Source: Paracoccus sp. MA (GTDB lineage Bacteria; Pseudomonadota; Alphaproteobacteria; Rhodobacterales; Rhodobacteraceae). From it: a stretch of 64,000 nt of DNA. Positions within the stretch are counted from its first letter, which is position 1. Every line of letters begins with the position of its first letter. The notes under the pieces were generated by a model that was not told the DNA's origin, did not search any database, and was given only the letters and a program-made list of their open reading frames with translations. The stretch lies in contig NZ_CP087598.1 of assembly GCF_020990385.1 (NCBI RefSeq), forward strand, positions 2,051,001 to 2,115,000, written 5' to 3'. Shown one piece after another: positions 49,462 to 59,061 of this stretch. The translations under genes and the position numbers were made by a program.

Positions 49462-51513
49462 ATGAGATCGCGCCGCTTCGCCCTGTCGCTGATGGCTGCC
49501 GTCCTGGTCCTGGGCATCGGGGCCGGGGCGCGGGATCGCTTCGACGCCTGGGTCGATGCCACCGCCCTGCCCCGGCTGGAGGTGGCGGTCGGGGTCGAGG
49601 TCGCGGCGCGGGACGGCACGCTGCTGCGGGCGTTCCAGGTCGCGGACGGGCGCTGGCGGCTGGATGCGGGGCCGGTCGATCCGCTGTTTCTCGACATGCT
49701 GATGATCTGGGAGGATCGGCGGTTCCAGCGCCATGCCGGGATCGATGCGCGGGCGCTCTTGCGCGCCGGCTGGCAGGCGGCGCGGCATGGGCGGGTGGTC
49801 TCGGGCGGCTCGACCCTGACCATGCAGGTGGCGCGGCTGATCGAGGAGGGGCCGACCGGGCAATGGGCCGGCAAGGCGCGGCAGATGCGGCTGGCGCTGG
49901 CGCTGGAGCGGCGGTTGGAGAAACGCGGGATCCTGGAGCTTTACCTGCGCCTTGCCCCCTATGGCGCCAATGTCGAAGGGGTCCGCGCCGCCAGCCTGCA
50001 ATGGTTCGGCAAGGAGCCGCGGCGGCTCTCCCCCGCGCAGGCGGCGCTGCTGGTGGCGCTGCCGCAATCGCCCGAGACCCGGCGGCCGGACCGTTTCCCG
50101 CTGGCCGCCAAGACGGCGCGGGACCGGGTTCTGGGGCGGGCGGCGCGGGCCGGGCTGATCTCCGATGCCGACGCGCGGGCGGCGATGGAGGAGCCGGTGC
50201 CGCGGATGCGCCGCGCCTTTCCGGCGCTGGCGCCGCTGCTGGCGGCGCGGCTGGTGCGGGAAAATCCCGGCGCGGCGCGGATCGAGACCACCATCGACGC
50301 GCGCCTGCAGCGCCGGGCCGAGGAGCTGGCCTCGCGCGCCGTGCGCAGCGCCGGGCGGCGGCTCTCGGCGGCCGTGGTGCTGGCCGATCACCGGACGGGC
50401 GAGATCCTGGCCGAGGTCGGCGCGGCGGACTGGACGGATGGCGCCTCGGCCGGTTTCGTGGACATGGCGAGGGCCTGGCGCTCTCCGGGCTCGACGCTGA
50501 AGCCCTTCGTCTATGGCCTCGCCTTCGACGACGGGCTGGCGCATCCCGAGACGCTGATCGAGGACCGGCCCACCGCCTTCGGCCGCTGGCAGCCGCAGAA
50601 TTTCGACCATCATTTCCGCGGCACCGTCAGCCTGAGGAACGCGCTGATCTGGTCGCTGAACATCCCGGTGGTGAAGCTGGCCGAGGCGGTGGGGCCGAAC
50701 CGCATCGCCCAGGCGCTGCGCCGGGGCGGGGTCGATCTGCGCCTGCCGGGCGAGGCCCCGGGGCTGGCCATCGTGCTGGGCGGCGCCGGCGTCACGCTGG
50801 AGGGGCTGGCCGAGGGCTATGCCGCGCTGGCCCGGGGCGGGCGGGCCGTCACGCTTTCGGCCCTGCCGGGCGGGGGCGAAGAGCGGGCCGCACCGATGTT
50901 CGGCCCGGTCGCGGCCTGGCAGGTCGGCCATATCCTGAGCCAGAACCCCGCCCCGCATGGCGCGCGGTTGCGGCCGATGGCCTATAAGACCGGCACCTCC
51001 TACGGGCATCGCGACGCGCTGGCGGTGGGATTCGACGGCGCGCGGGTCGGCGCGGTCTGGCTGGGCCGGCCGGACGGCACGCCGGTGCCCGGCGCCTTCG
51101 GCGGCGAGCTGGCGGCGCCGGTGCTGTTCGACCTGTTCGACGCCCTGCCCGCGGTGGCGCTGCCGCCGCCTCCGCCGCAGACGCTGACCCTGCCGAACAG
51201 CGCCCTGCCCCTGCCCCTGCGCCGCTTTGCCCCGCCGGGCGCGGCCAGCGCCATGGCGGCCCGCCCCGCCAGCCCCGATGCGCTGCGCCTGACCTATCCG
51301 CCGGACGGGGCCGAGATCGAGGCGCAGGGGCCGCTGACCGCCAAGGCGCGGGGCGGGCGCGGGCCCTGGACCTTCCTTCTGAACGGCGCGCCCGCCGCCA
51401 TCGCCCAGCCGCAACCCATGGCCAGCCTGCCGCATCCCGGCCCGGGCTTTGCCGAATTGACGGTGGTGGATGCGGATGGCGCCTCGGCGACTGCGGCAAT
51501 ACGGCTTCACTGA
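49462..51513 (+). CDS. pbpC: Penicillin-binding protein 1C
   Basis: A 683-residue class A PBP. An N-terminal membrane anchor (about 5-22), a glycosyltransferase domain (about 45-220; catalytic Glu84 in EDRRF; GGSTLTMQ at 115-122), a transpeptidase domain (SPGSTLKP with Ser344 and Lys347, SLN 398-400, KTG 509-511), and a C-terminal BiPBP_C-like domain (about 590-683) are visible. No alpha-2-macroglobulin gene, often adjacent in other bacteria, is beside it. Confidence 0.94.
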   Translation: MRSRRFALSLMAAVLVLGIGAGARDRFDAWVDATALPRLEVAVGVEVAARDGTLLRAFQVADGRWRLDAGPVDPLFLDMLMIWEDRRFQRHAGIDARALLRAGWQAARHGRVVSGGSTLTMQVARLIEEGPTGQWAGKARQMRLALALERRLEKRGILELYLRLAPYGANVEGVRAASLQWFGKEPRRLSPAQAALLVALPQSPETRRPDRFPLAAKTARDRVLGRAARAGLISDADARAAMEEPVPRMRRAFPALAPLLAARLVRENPGAARIETTIDARLQRRAEELASRAVRSAGRRLSAAVVLADHRTGEILAEVGAADWTDGASAGFVDMARAWRSPGSTLKPFVYGLAFDDGLAHPETLIEDRPTAFGRWQPQNFDHHFRGTVSLRNALIWSLNIPVVKLAEAVGPNRIAQALRRGGVDLRLPGEAPGLAIVLGGAGVTLEGLAEGYAALARGGRAVTLSALPGGGEERAAPMFGPVAAWQVGHILSQNPAPHGARLRPMAYKTGTSYGHRDALAVGFDGARVGAVWLGRPDGTPVPGAFGGELAAPVLFDLFDALPAVALPPPPPQTLTLPNSALPLPLRRFAPPGAASAMAARPASPDALRLTYPPDGAEIEAQGPLTAKARGGRGPWTFLLNGAPAAIAQPQPMASLPHPGPGFAELTVVDADGASATAAIRLH

Positions 51514-51579
51514 CGCAATTTGCGCGTTTCGTGATTCGCTTGACCTTTTCTTAACCGGGATTTGCGACATATTCGCATC

Positions 51580-52011
51580 ATGCTGCGCATCAACGACCAG
51601 ATCACCATCCAGGAATGGGAGCTGTCCGAACAGTTCACCCGCTCGCAGGGGCCGGGCGGGCAGAACGTGAACAAGGTCGAGACCGCCGTGGAGCTGCGCT
51701 TCGAGGCCGAGCGTTCGCCGCACCTGGCTCCGCCGGTCAAGGCGCGGCTGAAGCGGCTGGCCGGGCGGCGCTGGACCCAGGACGGCGCGGTGCTGATCCG
51801 GGCCGAGGAAACCCGCAGCCAGGCCCGCAACCGCGAGCTGGCGCGCGAGCGGCTGGCCGAGCTGATCCGCCAGGCGCTGGTCGCGCCGCGCAAGCGCATC
51901 CCGACCCGTCCGACGCTGGGCAGCCAGCGCCGCCGGCTGGCCGCCAAGACCCAGCGCGGCGAGGTCAAGGCGGCGCGGGGCCGCATCCGCGACGCGGAGG
52001 ATCCGGCATGA
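51580..52011 (+). CDS. arfB: Alternative ribosome-rescue peptidyl-tRNA hydrolase ArfB
   Basis: A 143-residue release-factor-like protein that hydrolyses peptidyl-tRNA on stalled ribosomes. The catalytic GGQ (26-28) is in SQGPGGQNVNKVET, and the basic C-terminal tail (about 105-143, rich in Arg and Lys) inserts in the empty mRNA channel in E. coli YaeJ. Overlaps the Nudix gene by four bases. With smpB also in the window, two rescue routes are present. Confidence 0.93.
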   Translation: MLRINDQITIQEWELSEQFTRSQGPGGQNVNKVETAVELRFEAERSPHLAPPVKARLKRLAGRRWTQDGAVLIRAEETRSQARNRELARERLAELIRQALVAPRKRIPTRPTLGSQRRRLAAKTQRGEVKAARGRIRDAEDPA

Positions 52012-52478
52012 TCGTCGAGTTCCGCGAAAGGCTGGCGCGGCTGATCGGCCGGCGCCCGCCCGACATGCAGGTCGCGGCGCTGTGCCTGAACGAGGCGACC
52101 GGCGACGTGCTGCTGGTGACCAGCCGCGGCACCGGGCGCTGGATCGTGCCCAAGGGCTGGCCCATGCCCGGCCGCAGCCTGGCCGATGCCGCCCGGCAGG
52201 AGGCATGGGAGGAAGCCGGCGTCCGCGGCCGCGTCGGCGAGGCCGAGATCGGCCGCTATCACTATGACAAGGATCAGGATCGCGGCTTCGCCATCCCGGT
52301 CGAGGTGCGGGTCTTTCCGCTTTACGTCGACGGGCTGGAACGGGATTTCCCCGAGGCGCATGAGCGCAAGCGCCGCTGGTTCACGCCCGAGGATGCCGCC
52401 CGCATGGTGGCCGAGACCGGGCTGAAGCAGCTGCTGCGCGGCCTGCCCGCGGCCAAGCGCCGGTCCCCCCCGGAATGA
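52008..52478 (+). CDS. Nudix hydrolase-like protein with altered Nudix box
   Basis: A 156-residue Nudix-fold protein. The box reads [20 protein letters not shown] and then AGV. The EAWEEAGV end carries the metal-binding Glu residues, while the first Glu of the box is Arg and the Arg before the Glu is Gln. This form, after the PKGWPM phrase, is common in a subgroup related to diphosphoinositol phosphatases. Substrate unknown. Between arfB and pit, with ATGA overlaps on both sides. Confidence 0.85.
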   Translation: MIVEFRERLARLIGRRPPDMQVAALCLNEATGDVLLVTSRGTGRWIVPKGWPMPGRSLADAARQEAWEEAGVRGRVGEAEIGRYHYDKDQDRGFAIPVEVRVFPLYVDGLERDFPEAHERKRRWFTPEDAARMVAETGLKQLLRGLPAAKRRSPPE

Positions 52479-53899
52479 GGCGCGAACCCCGCGAATACCG
52501 CACGCTCGACAAGGACCTGAGCCGCGTCACCAATACCGAGCGGGCGGTGCTGCATTCGGCGCGGCCCCTGCTGCGGCTGGGGCTGGCGCTGATCTTCATC
52601 GCCGCCGCCAGCTATGTCGGCACCGGCTTCTTCGCCGGCCAGCCGGCGATCGGCATCCTGGCGGCCGGCATGGCCGTCGCTGCCTATCTGGCGCTGTCGA
52701 TCGGCGGCAACGACGTGGCGAACGCGCTGGGGCCGGCGGTAGGGGCGGGCGCCATCGGCATGACCGCCGGCCTGCTCTCGGTCGCGGCGATGGAGGTGCT
52801 GGGCGCGGTCATCGCCGGCAGCGCCGTCACCGCCACCCTGACCGAGGGTCTGGTCGGCAGCACGCTGGGCGCGGGCGAGGCGACGGCGCGGATGATGCTG
52901 GCGGCGCTGCTGGCGGCGGGCAGCTGGATCAGCCTGGCCACCTGGCTTGGCGCGCCGGTCAGCACCACCCATTCCGTGGTCGGCGCCATCGCCGGGGCGG
53001 GCATGGCGAGCTTTGGCCTGGGGGCGGTGAACTGGCCGGCCATGGCGATGATCGCCTTCGGCTGGATCGTGTCGCCGCTGGTCTCGGGCCTGGCGGCGGC
53101 GGGGCTGATGGCGCTGCTGCGCGGCCTGGTCCTGGACCGCGCGGACCGCGTCGCCGCCGCCCGCATCTGGATGCCGGTGATCGTCGGGCTGGCCTCGGCC
53201 ATGCTGGCCGGCGTGGTCGAGCTGGCCTGGCAGGGTTCGGGGCTGGCGGCGAACGCGGTGCTGGTGCTGGCCTGCGGCACGCTGGGCTGGGTCTATACGC
53301 GGCGGCGCATCGACCGGCTGTCGCGGGGCGGAGGCGGCGGACGGCTGGCGATGAAGCAGCTTCTGGCGGTGCCGCTGGTCGCCGCGGCGCTGGTGATGGG
53401 CTTTGCCCATGGCGCGAACGACACCTCGAACGTGGCGGCGCCGCTCACCATCATCCTCGACAGCATGTCGGCGGGCGGGGACAACGCCTTGCGCGGGCGG
53501 CTGGTGCTGCTGCTGGGCGGGCTTGGCATCGCGCTGGGGGTGCTGCTGTTCGGGCGGCGGCTGGTGCATATGGTCGGCAGCCGCATCACCCGGCTGAACG
53601 CCTCGCGCGCGCTTTGCGTGTCGCTGGCGACGGCGGCGACGGTGCTGGGGGCCTCGCTGCTCGGCCTGCCGGTCTCGACCACCCATGTCGCGGTGGGCGG
53701 CGTCTTCGGGATCGGCTTCTATCGCGAATGGCGCGACCGGCGACTGGCGGCCGGCCATGCCCCCCTGCCGGCCGAGGAACGCCGGCGGCGGCATCTGGTG
53801 CGCCGCTCCTACATGCGGATGATCCTCGGGGCCTGGCTGATCACGGTGCCGGTAGCCGCGACGCTGGCCGCCGCGCTGGTCTGGATCGGCGGGTTCTAG
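52475..53899 (+). CDS. pit: Inorganic phosphate transporter, Pit family
   Basis: A 474-residue transporter with about ten helices, moving metal-phosphate complexes with protons. The duplicated PiT signatures are [11 protein letters not shown] (about 72-82) in the first half and [13 protein letters not shown] (about 307-319) in the second, each with a matching PVSTTHxxVG segment. The N-terminus is polar and cytosolic, about 30 residues. It ends the arfB-nudix-pit transcript; the 155 bases after it hold no clear terminator. Confidence 0.93.
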   Translation: MRREPREYRTLDKDLSRVTNTERAVLHSARPLLRLGLALIFIAAASYVGTGFFAGQPAIGILAAGMAVAAYLALSIGGNDVANALGPAVGAGAIGMTAGLLSVAAMEVLGAVIAGSAVTATLTEGLVGSTLGAGEATARMMLAALLAAGSWISLATWLGAPVSTTHSVVGAIAGAGMASFGLGAVNWPAMAMIAFGWIVSPLVSGLAAAGLMALLRGLVLDRADRVAAARIWMPVIVGLASAMLAGVVELAWQGSGLAANAVLVLACGTLGWVYTRRRIDRLSRGGGGGRLAMKQLLAVPLVAAALVMGFAHGANDTSNVAAPLTIILDSMSAGGDNALRGRLVLLLGGLGIALGVLLFGRRLVHMVGSRITRLNASRALCVSLATAATVLGASLLGLPVSTTHVAVGGVFGIGFYREWRDRRLAAGHAPLPAEERRRRHLVRRSYMRMILGAWLITVPVAATLAAALVWIGGF

Positions 53900-54054
53900 G
53901 GCCGGCCCTTCCCGGGGAAAGCGCCGTTCCCCCGAGCATCGTCCGGGCCGAAGGGCGCCCCGAAGGACCAGCCCCGCCTGCGCGCAGCCGATCCGGGCCG
54001 CGACCTGCCCGCCGCCCCTCGGCCCCCGGCCGGCTTGGCCGCCCGCTTTCCCCG

Positions 54055-55716
54055 TCAGGCCCGGCGCAGCGCCGCTTCGCCCGCCGCGCGGGTCTCGGAG
54101 AGCGTGGCGCCGGCGCTCAGCGCCTCGGGGTCGAGCATCAGCTCCAGCACCGCCAGCGTTCCGGCGGCCTGCGCGCGGGCGAAGGCATCGGCGAAATCCT
54201 CCTGCCGCTCGACCCGCTCGCCGTGGCCGCCATAGGCGCGGGCCAGTGCCGCGAAATCGGGATTGGCCAGCGCCGTGCCCGAGACGCGGCCGGGATAGCT
54301 GCGTTCCTGATGCATGCGGATCGTGCCGTAATGGCCGTTATTCGCCACGATGACGATGACGGCCGCGCCATGCTGGGCGGCGGTGGAAAGCTCGTTCACC
54401 GTCATCTGCAGGCAGCCGTCCCCGGCCATACAGACCACGATGCGATCGGGGTGCTGCAGCTTGGCGGCGATGGCGGCGGGCAGACCGTAGCCCATCGAGC
54501 CGGAGGTCGGCGCCAGCTGCGTGCCCCAGCGGCGGAAGCGGTAATAGCGATGGATGAAGGCCGCATAGTTCCCGGCGCCGTTGGCGATGATCGCGTCGGG
54601 CGGCAGATGGTCGGACAGCCAGCGCATCACTGCCTCCATCCGCACCGCGCCGGGGGTGGGCCGGGGCTGCTGCCAGGCCTCGTAACCCGCGCGCAGCCCG
54701 GCGGTCCAATCGTCCCAGCGCCGTGGTGCGGGCAGCGCCGCCAGCGCCGCCACCACCGCACGCGGATCGGCCACCAGCCCCGGATCGGGCCGCCAGAGAT
54801 GCCCCAGTTCGTCCGGCGAGGGATGGACGTGGATCACCCGCGCATGCGGGCGCACCGGGTCCATCAGCTCATAGCCGCGGGTCAGCGTGTCGCCCAGCCG
54901 CGCGCCCAGCGACAGCAGGCAATCCGCCTGCGACAGCGCCTGCCCCAGCGCCGGGTTCATGCCGACGCTCAGGTCGCCGACATAGTTCGGATGCGCATTG
55001 TCCATATGCCCCTGGCGGCGGAAGGGCACCGCGACCGGCAGGCCCCAGCCTTCGGCGAAGCGCGCCAGGTCGTCGGCGGCGGCCTGCGACCACAGCGTGC
55101 CGCCCGGCACCACCAGCAGCCGCTCGGCCCCGGCCAGCGCCTGCGCGATGGCGGCGACGGATTCGCCGGCGACGGCGGAAAGCGGCGGCACGGCAGGGGC
55201 CGGGTCCGGCACCTCGGCCCGGGCGGAAAGCATGTCCTCGGGCAGCGCCAGCACCACGGGACCGGGCCGGCCCGACATGGCAAGGTGGAAGGCGCGCGAG
55301 ACATATTCCGGGATGCGCTCGGTCTGGTCGATCTCGGCCACCCATTTCGCCAAGGGGCCGAACATGGCGCGGTAATCGACCTCCTGAAACGCCTCGCGGT
55401 CGCGGTCGGCGCGGGCGATCTGGCCGACGAACAGGATCATCGGCGTCGAATCCTGCCGCGCCACATGCACCCCGGCACTGGCATTGGTCGCGCCCGGGCC
55501 GCGGGTGACGAACGCCACGCCCGGCCGCCCGGTCAGCTTGCCCTGCGCCTCGGCCATCATCGCGGCGCCGCCCTCGTGCCGGCAGACGACATTCTGGATG
55601 CCCGAGGCGTAAAGCCCGTCGAGCACCGCCAAAAAGCTTTCACCGGGGACCGAGAACACCCGCCCGACCGCGTTCGCCTTCAGCGCATCGACCAGAATCT
55701 GCCCGCCATGCCGCAT
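54055..55716 (-). CDS. IlvB-like thiamine pyrophosphate-dependent enzyme
   Basis: A 553-residue TPP enzyme of the acetolactate synthase-like group. The catalytic Glu48 is in [12 protein letters not shown] and the TPP/Mg motif GDG-X24-NN is at 432-460. The acetohydroxyacid synthase FAD signature (RFDDR) is replaced by GARLGD (270-275), and no regulatory subunit gene is adjacent, so branched-chain synthesis is doubtful. GGGAGGCGGCGGC before the ATG is the ribosome binding site. Substrate not inferable. Confidence 0.85.
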   Translation of the reverse strand: MRHGGQILVDALKANAVGRVFSVPGESFLAVLDGLYASGIQNVVCRHEGGAAMMAEAQGKLTGRPGVAFVTRGPGATNASAGVHVARQDSTPMILFVGQIARADRDREAFQEVDYRAMFGPLAKWVAEIDQTERIPEYVSRAFHLAMSGRPGPVVLALPEDMLSARAEVPDPAPAVPPLSAVAGESVAAIAQALAGAERLLVVPGGTLWSQAAADDLARFAEGWGLPVAVPFRRQGHMDNAHPNYVGDLSVGMNPALGQALSQADCLLSLGARLGDTLTRGYELMDPVRPHARVIHVHPSPDELGHLWRPDPGLVADPRAVVAALAALPAPRRWDDWTAGLRAGYEAWQQPRPTPGAVRMEAVMRWLSDHLPPDAIIANGAGNYAAFIHRYYRFRRWGTQLAPTSGSMGYGLPAAIAAKLQHPDRIVVCMAGDGCLQMTVNELSTAAQHGAAVIVIVANNGHYGTIRMHQERSYPGRVSGTALANPDFAALARAYGGHGERVERQEDFADAFARAQAAGTLAVLELMLDPEALSAGATLSETRAAGEAALRRA

Positions 55717-55804
55717 TGCCGCCGCCTCCCTGCTTTTCCTTCCGGGCAGTCTGGGCCAGCTTGCGCGGAACTGGCAAGATGGCGCCGGTCAATCGAGGTC
55801 GAAC

Positions 55805-56275
55805 ATGCCGCCGCCATCGGTCCTTTTCGTCTGCCTGGGCAATATCTGCCGCTCGCCGCTGGCCGAGGCCGCATTGCGCGCCGCCGCCAAGCGTGCGGGC
55901 GCGGGGCTGCTGATCGATTCGGCCGGGACCGGCGACTGGCATCTGGGCCATGCCCCGGACCGCCGTGCGCAGGCGGTGGCGGCGCGGGCCGGCATCGACA
56001 TCTCGACCCTGCGCGCCCGGCAGGTCGCGGCCGAGGATTTCCGCCGCTTCGACCATATCGTCGCCATGGACCGGCAAAACCTCGCGGACCTGCGCCGCAT
56101 TGCGCCGCTGGACGGGCGGGCGCGGCTGTCGCTGCTGCTGGACCATGTGCCGGGCCGCGCGGGGCAATCGGTCGCCGACCCCTATTTCGGCGAGGCGGCG
56201 GGTTTCGAAACCACCTGGCACGACGTGACCGCCGGGACGCAGGCACTGCTGCGGCTGCTCCTCGGGCCGGATTGA
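55805..56275 (+). CDS. Low-molecular-weight protein tyrosine phosphatase
   Basis: A 156-residue phosphatase with the P-loop CLGNICRS (10-17; nucleophile Cys10, Arg16) and the general acid Asp125 in VADPYFG. GAGGTCG before the ATG. Substrates may include protein tyrosine phosphates or arsenate; no tyrosine kinase or exopolysaccharide gene is nearby to suggest a partner. Divergent from the TPP enzyme and 47 bases before smpB. Confidence 0.92.
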   Translation: MPPPSVLFVCLGNICRSPLAEAALRAAAKRAGAGLLIDSAGTGDWHLGHAPDRRAQAVAARAGIDISTLRARQVAAEDFRRFDHIVAMDRQNLADLRRIAPLDGRARLSLLLDHVPGRAGQSVADPYFGEAAGFETTWHDVTAGTQALLRLLLGPD

Positions 56276-56284
56276 GGCCCGGGC

Positions 56285-56313
56285 TTTACAGGCGCGGCGC
56301 CCGGCCCTATCTC
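56285..56313 (+). promoter_or_regulatory. Candidate smpB promoter with almost no leader
   Basis: TTTACA (56285-56290), 17 bases, TATCTC (56308-56313), only nine bases before the ATG. Transcription should start within about three bases of the start codon, consistent with the lack of a ribosome binding site there. Confidence 0.45.
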
Positions 56314-56322
56314 TGCCCGATC

Positions 56323-56793
56323 ATGGCCACGAAATCCGACCCGAACTACAAGATCATCGCCGAGAACCGCCGGGCACGCTTCGACTACTTCATCGAAAGC
56401 GATCTCGAGGTCGGCATCGTGCTGACCGGCTCCGAGGTGAAAAGCCTGCGCACCGGCCAGTCGAACATCGCCGAAAGCTATGCCTCGGTCGAGGATGGCG
56501 AGCTGTGGCTGATCAATTCCTATATCGCCGCCTACAAGCAGGCCGGCGTCTTCGGGCATGAGGAACGGCGCCGCCGCAAGCTGCTGGTCTCGCGCAAGGA
56601 ACTGGCCCGCCTCTGGCAGGCGGTCGGGCGCGAAGGCATGACGCTGGTGCCGCTGGTGATGTATTTCAACGACCGCGGCATGGTGAAGCTGAAGATCGGC
56701 GTCGCCAAGGGCAAGAAGGTCGCCGACAAGCGCGAAACCGCCGCCAAGCGCGACTGGAACCGGCAGAAACAGCGTTTGCTGAAGCAGGGTTAA
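56323..56793 (+). CDS. smpB: SsrA-binding protein SmpB
   Basis: A 156-residue tmRNA partner for trans-translation. Signatures are [18 protein letters not shown] at the start, [15 protein letters not shown], and the basic C-terminal tail ([21 protein letters not shown]) that enters the decoding centre. There is no Shine-Dalgarno sequence before the ATG, and a promoter nine bases upstream suggests a leaderless mRNA. The tmRNA gene itself is not in the window. Confidence 0.97.
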   Translation: MATKSDPNYKIIAENRRARFDYFIESDLEVGIVLTGSEVKSLRTGQSNIAESYASVEDGELWLINSYIAAYKQAGVFGHEERRRRKLLVSRKELARLWQAVGREGMTLVPLVMYFNDRGMVKLKIGVAKGKKVADKRETAAKRDWNRQKQRLLKQG

Positions 56794-56858
56794 GCCTTGC
56801 CGCCCCGCGCGGCTGCGGTTACATCGGTGTCGTTTCTGCGCGCGCGGGGGGAAGGCCG

Positions 56859-57719
56859 ATGTCCACCGATTCCGACGATCCGAAAGTGCTGGTCTCGACC
56901 GGCTGGCTTGCGGCCCATCTGAACGATCCCGACCTGCGCATCATCGACGCCAGCTGGTTCCTGGAACCGGGCCGCGACGCCCGGGCGGAATACATGGCCG
57001 CGCATATCCCCGGCGCCCGCTTCTTCGACATCGACGAGATCGCCGACAAGCGCAGCGAGCTGCCGCACATGGCGCCGCAGCCCGAGATGTTCATCAGCCG
57101 CATGCGCGCCATGGGCATCGGCGACGGCCACCAGGTCGTGATCTACGACAATTCGCCGGTGCGCCCGGCGGCGCGGGTCTGGTGGACATTCCGGCTGATG
57201 GGCAAGCAGGACGTGGCGGTGCTGGACGGCGGTTTCGGCAAATGGCTGGCCGAGGGGCGCGAGACCGAGGACATGCCGCCGATCCTGCGCGACCGTCACA
57301 TCACCGTGCAGCGCCAGGCGGCGCTGGTGCGCGACGTGACCCAGGTCGCCGCCGCCAGCAAGCTGGGCGATCACGAGATCGTCGATGCCCGCTCGCCCGA
57401 ACGCTTCCGCGGCGAGGCGCCCGAGCCGCGCCCCGGCCTGCGCTCGGGCCATATCCCCGGCTCGAAAAGCCTGCCCTTCGGCAAGCTCTACAACCCGGAC
57501 GGCACGCTGAAGGCGCCCGACGCGCTGCGCGCCGAGTTCGAGGCCGCCGGGGTGGACCTGTCGAAACCCGTCATCACCACCTGCGGCTCGGGGGTGACGG
57601 CGGCCTCGCTGTTCCTGGCGCTCGAACGCATCGGGCACCGGGACCATTCGCTTTATGACGGAAGCTGGGCCGAATGGGGCAGCTTCCCCGACCTTAAAAT
57701 CGCAACCGGAGACGCGTGA
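56859..57719 (+). CDS. sseA: 3-mercaptopyruvate/thiosulfate sulfurtransferase
   Basis: A 286-residue tandem rhodanese. The inactive first domain covers about 1-135 and the active second about 165-285, with catalytic Cys242 in CGSGVTA; that loop is typical of mercaptopyruvate rather than thiosulfate sulfurtransferases. GGGGGGAAGG is near the ATG. Its TGA overlaps the start of the aromatic aminotransferase gene by one base (TGATG), suggesting joint translation. It may supply sulfane sulfur from cysteine transamination products. Confidence 0.92.
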   Translation: MSTDSDDPKVLVSTGWLAAHLNDPDLRIIDASWFLEPGRDARAEYMAAHIPGARFFDIDEIADKRSELPHMAPQPEMFISRMRAMGIGDGHQVVIYDNSPVRPAARVWWTFRLMGKQDVAVLDGGFGKWLAEGRETEDMPPILRDRHITVQRQAALVRDVTQVAAASKLGDHEIVDARSPERFRGEAPEPRPGLRSGHIPGSKSLPFGKLYNPDGTLKAPDALRAEFEAAGVDLSKPVITTCGSGVTAASLFLALERIGHRDHSLYDGSWAEWGSFPDLKIATGDA

Positions 57720-58903
57720 TGCTGGGCAATCTGAAACCGCAGGCCCCCGACAAGATCCTGGCCCTGATGGGCGAATTCAAGGCCGATCCCCGCCAGGGCA
57801 AGATCGACCTGGGCGTCGGGGTCTACAAGGATGCCAGCGGCCACACCCCGATCATGCGCGCCGTCCACGCCGCCGAACAGCGGATGCTGGAGACCGAGAC
57901 CACCAAGACCTATGCCGGCCTGTCGGGCGAGCCCGATTTCCAGAAGGCCATGGCCGAGCTGATCCTCGGCGACCTCCACAAGCCCGAGACCACGGCGGCG
58001 CTGGCCACGGTCGGCGGCACCGGCGCCATCCGGCAGGCGCTGGAACTGGCGCGGATGGCGAATCCCGACCTGCGGGTTTTCGTCTCCGACCCGACCTGGC
58101 CCAACCATGTCTCGATCATGAATTTCATGGGCCTGCCGGTGCAGACCTACCGCTATTTCGACGCCGAGTCCCGCGGCGTCGATTTCGAGGGCATGAAGGC
58201 CGACATCTCGGCGGCGAAAAAAGGCGATGTGGTGCTGCTGCACGGCTGCTGCCACAACCCGACCGGCGCCAACCTGACGCTGGAGCAATGGGCCGAGGTC
58301 GCCGGGATCCTGGAAAGGACCGGCGCGCTGCCGCTGATCGACCTGGCCTATCAGGGTTTCGGCGACGGGCTGGAAGAGGATGCAGCCGGCACCCGGCTGA
58401 TCGCCTCGCGCATCCCCGAGGTGCTGATCGCCGCCTCCTGCTCCAAGAACTTCGGCATCTACCGCGAACGCACCGGCTGCCTCTTGGCGCTTTGCGCCGA
58501 TGCGGCGACCCGCGACCTGGCGCAGGGCGCCATGGCCTTCCTGAACCGGCAGACCTATTCCTTCCCGCCCTTCCACGGCGCCAAGATCGTCTCGACCGTG
58601 CTCAACACGCCGGAGCTCCGCGCCGACTGGATGGCCGAGCTGGAGGCGGTGCGCGGCGGCATGCTCAAGCTGCGCGAGCAGCTGGCGGGCGAGCTGCGCG
58701 ACCTTTCCGGTTCGGACCGCTTCGGCTTCGTGGCCCGGCATCGCGGCATGTTCTCGCGCCTCGGCGCCACGCCCGAGCAGGTCAAGCGCATCAAGGAGGA
58801 ATTCGGCATCTACATGGTGGGCGATTCGCGCATCAACATCGCCGGGCTCAACCAGGACACCATCCCGATCCTGGCCCGCGCCATCATCGAGGCTGGGGTC
58901 TGA
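57719..58903 (+). CDS. tyrB: Aromatic amino acid aminotransferase
   Basis: A 394-residue class I aminotransferase with PLP Lys243 in ASCSKNFGIYRERTG and CHNPTGANLT (178-187). It nearly matches the Paracoccus denitrificans enzyme known from structural work in length and sequence, with scattered substitutions. It exchanges aromatic and acidic amino acids with 2-oxoglutarate. ATG at 57719 is seven bases from GGAG; GTG at 57716 is closer than ideal. Coupled to the sulfurtransferase, it could make mercaptopyruvate from cysteine for it. Confidence 0.95.
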   Translation: MLGNLKPQAPDKILALMGEFKADPRQGKIDLGVGVYKDASGHTPIMRAVHAAEQRMLETETTKTYAGLSGEPDFQKAMAELILGDLHKPETTAALATVGGTGAIRQALELARMANPDLRVFVSDPTWPNHVSIMNFMGLPVQTYRYFDAESRGVDFEGMKADISAAKKGDVVLLHGCCHNPTGANLTLEQWAEVAGILERTGALPLIDLAYQGFGDGLEEDAAGTRLIASRIPEVLIAASCSKNFGIYRERTGCLLALCADAATRDLAQGAMAFLNRQTYSFPPFHGAKIVSTVLNTPELRADWMAELEAVRGGMLKLREQLAGELRDLSGSDRFGFVARHRGMFSRLGATPEQVKRIKEEFGIYMVGDSRINIAGLNQDTIPILARAIIEAGV

Positions 58904-58936
58904 CCCGACCGCCGGCCCCGACCCGCTGAACCCGCG

Positions 58937-58957
58937 ACCGCCGGCCCGCCCGGCGGT
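58937..58957 (+). terminator. Possible terminator hairpin after the aromatic aminotransferase
   Basis: ACCGCCGG-CCCGC-CCGGCGGT, an 8-bp perfect stem 34 bases after the stop codon, followed by only one T. Weak as a rho-independent terminator. Confidence 0.35.
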
Positions 58958-58989
58958 TCGCCATGTCCGACCCCGCGCCGAAAGCCCCG

Positions 58990-59036
58990 GCTTTCTCTGT
59001 TTTCCAAATACCCTGGGGTCCGGGGCAAAGCCCCGG
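58990..59036. repeat. Dispersed intergenic element, single arm plus hairpin
   Basis: Arm 58990-59013 (minus-strand core TATTTGGAAAACAGAGAAAG) followed by a CCGGGGC-AAA-GCCCCGG hairpin (59020-59036), between convergent genes. Confidence 0.7.
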
Positions 59037-59061
59037 TCCGGCGGTGCCGCCGGGCGGCCGC

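Noticed and set aside
48130..52206. A 1358-residue open frame on the minus strand
   Set aside because: It is antisense to ycjF, pbpC and arfB and has the Arg/Pro/Gln/His-rich composition expected of a shadow frame in GC-rich DNA. No start signal or domain.
53900..54054. Terminator pair between pit and the TPP enzyme
   Set aside because: GGGGAAAGC and GCTTTCCCC occur about 130 bases apart but there is no compact hairpin with a T tract.
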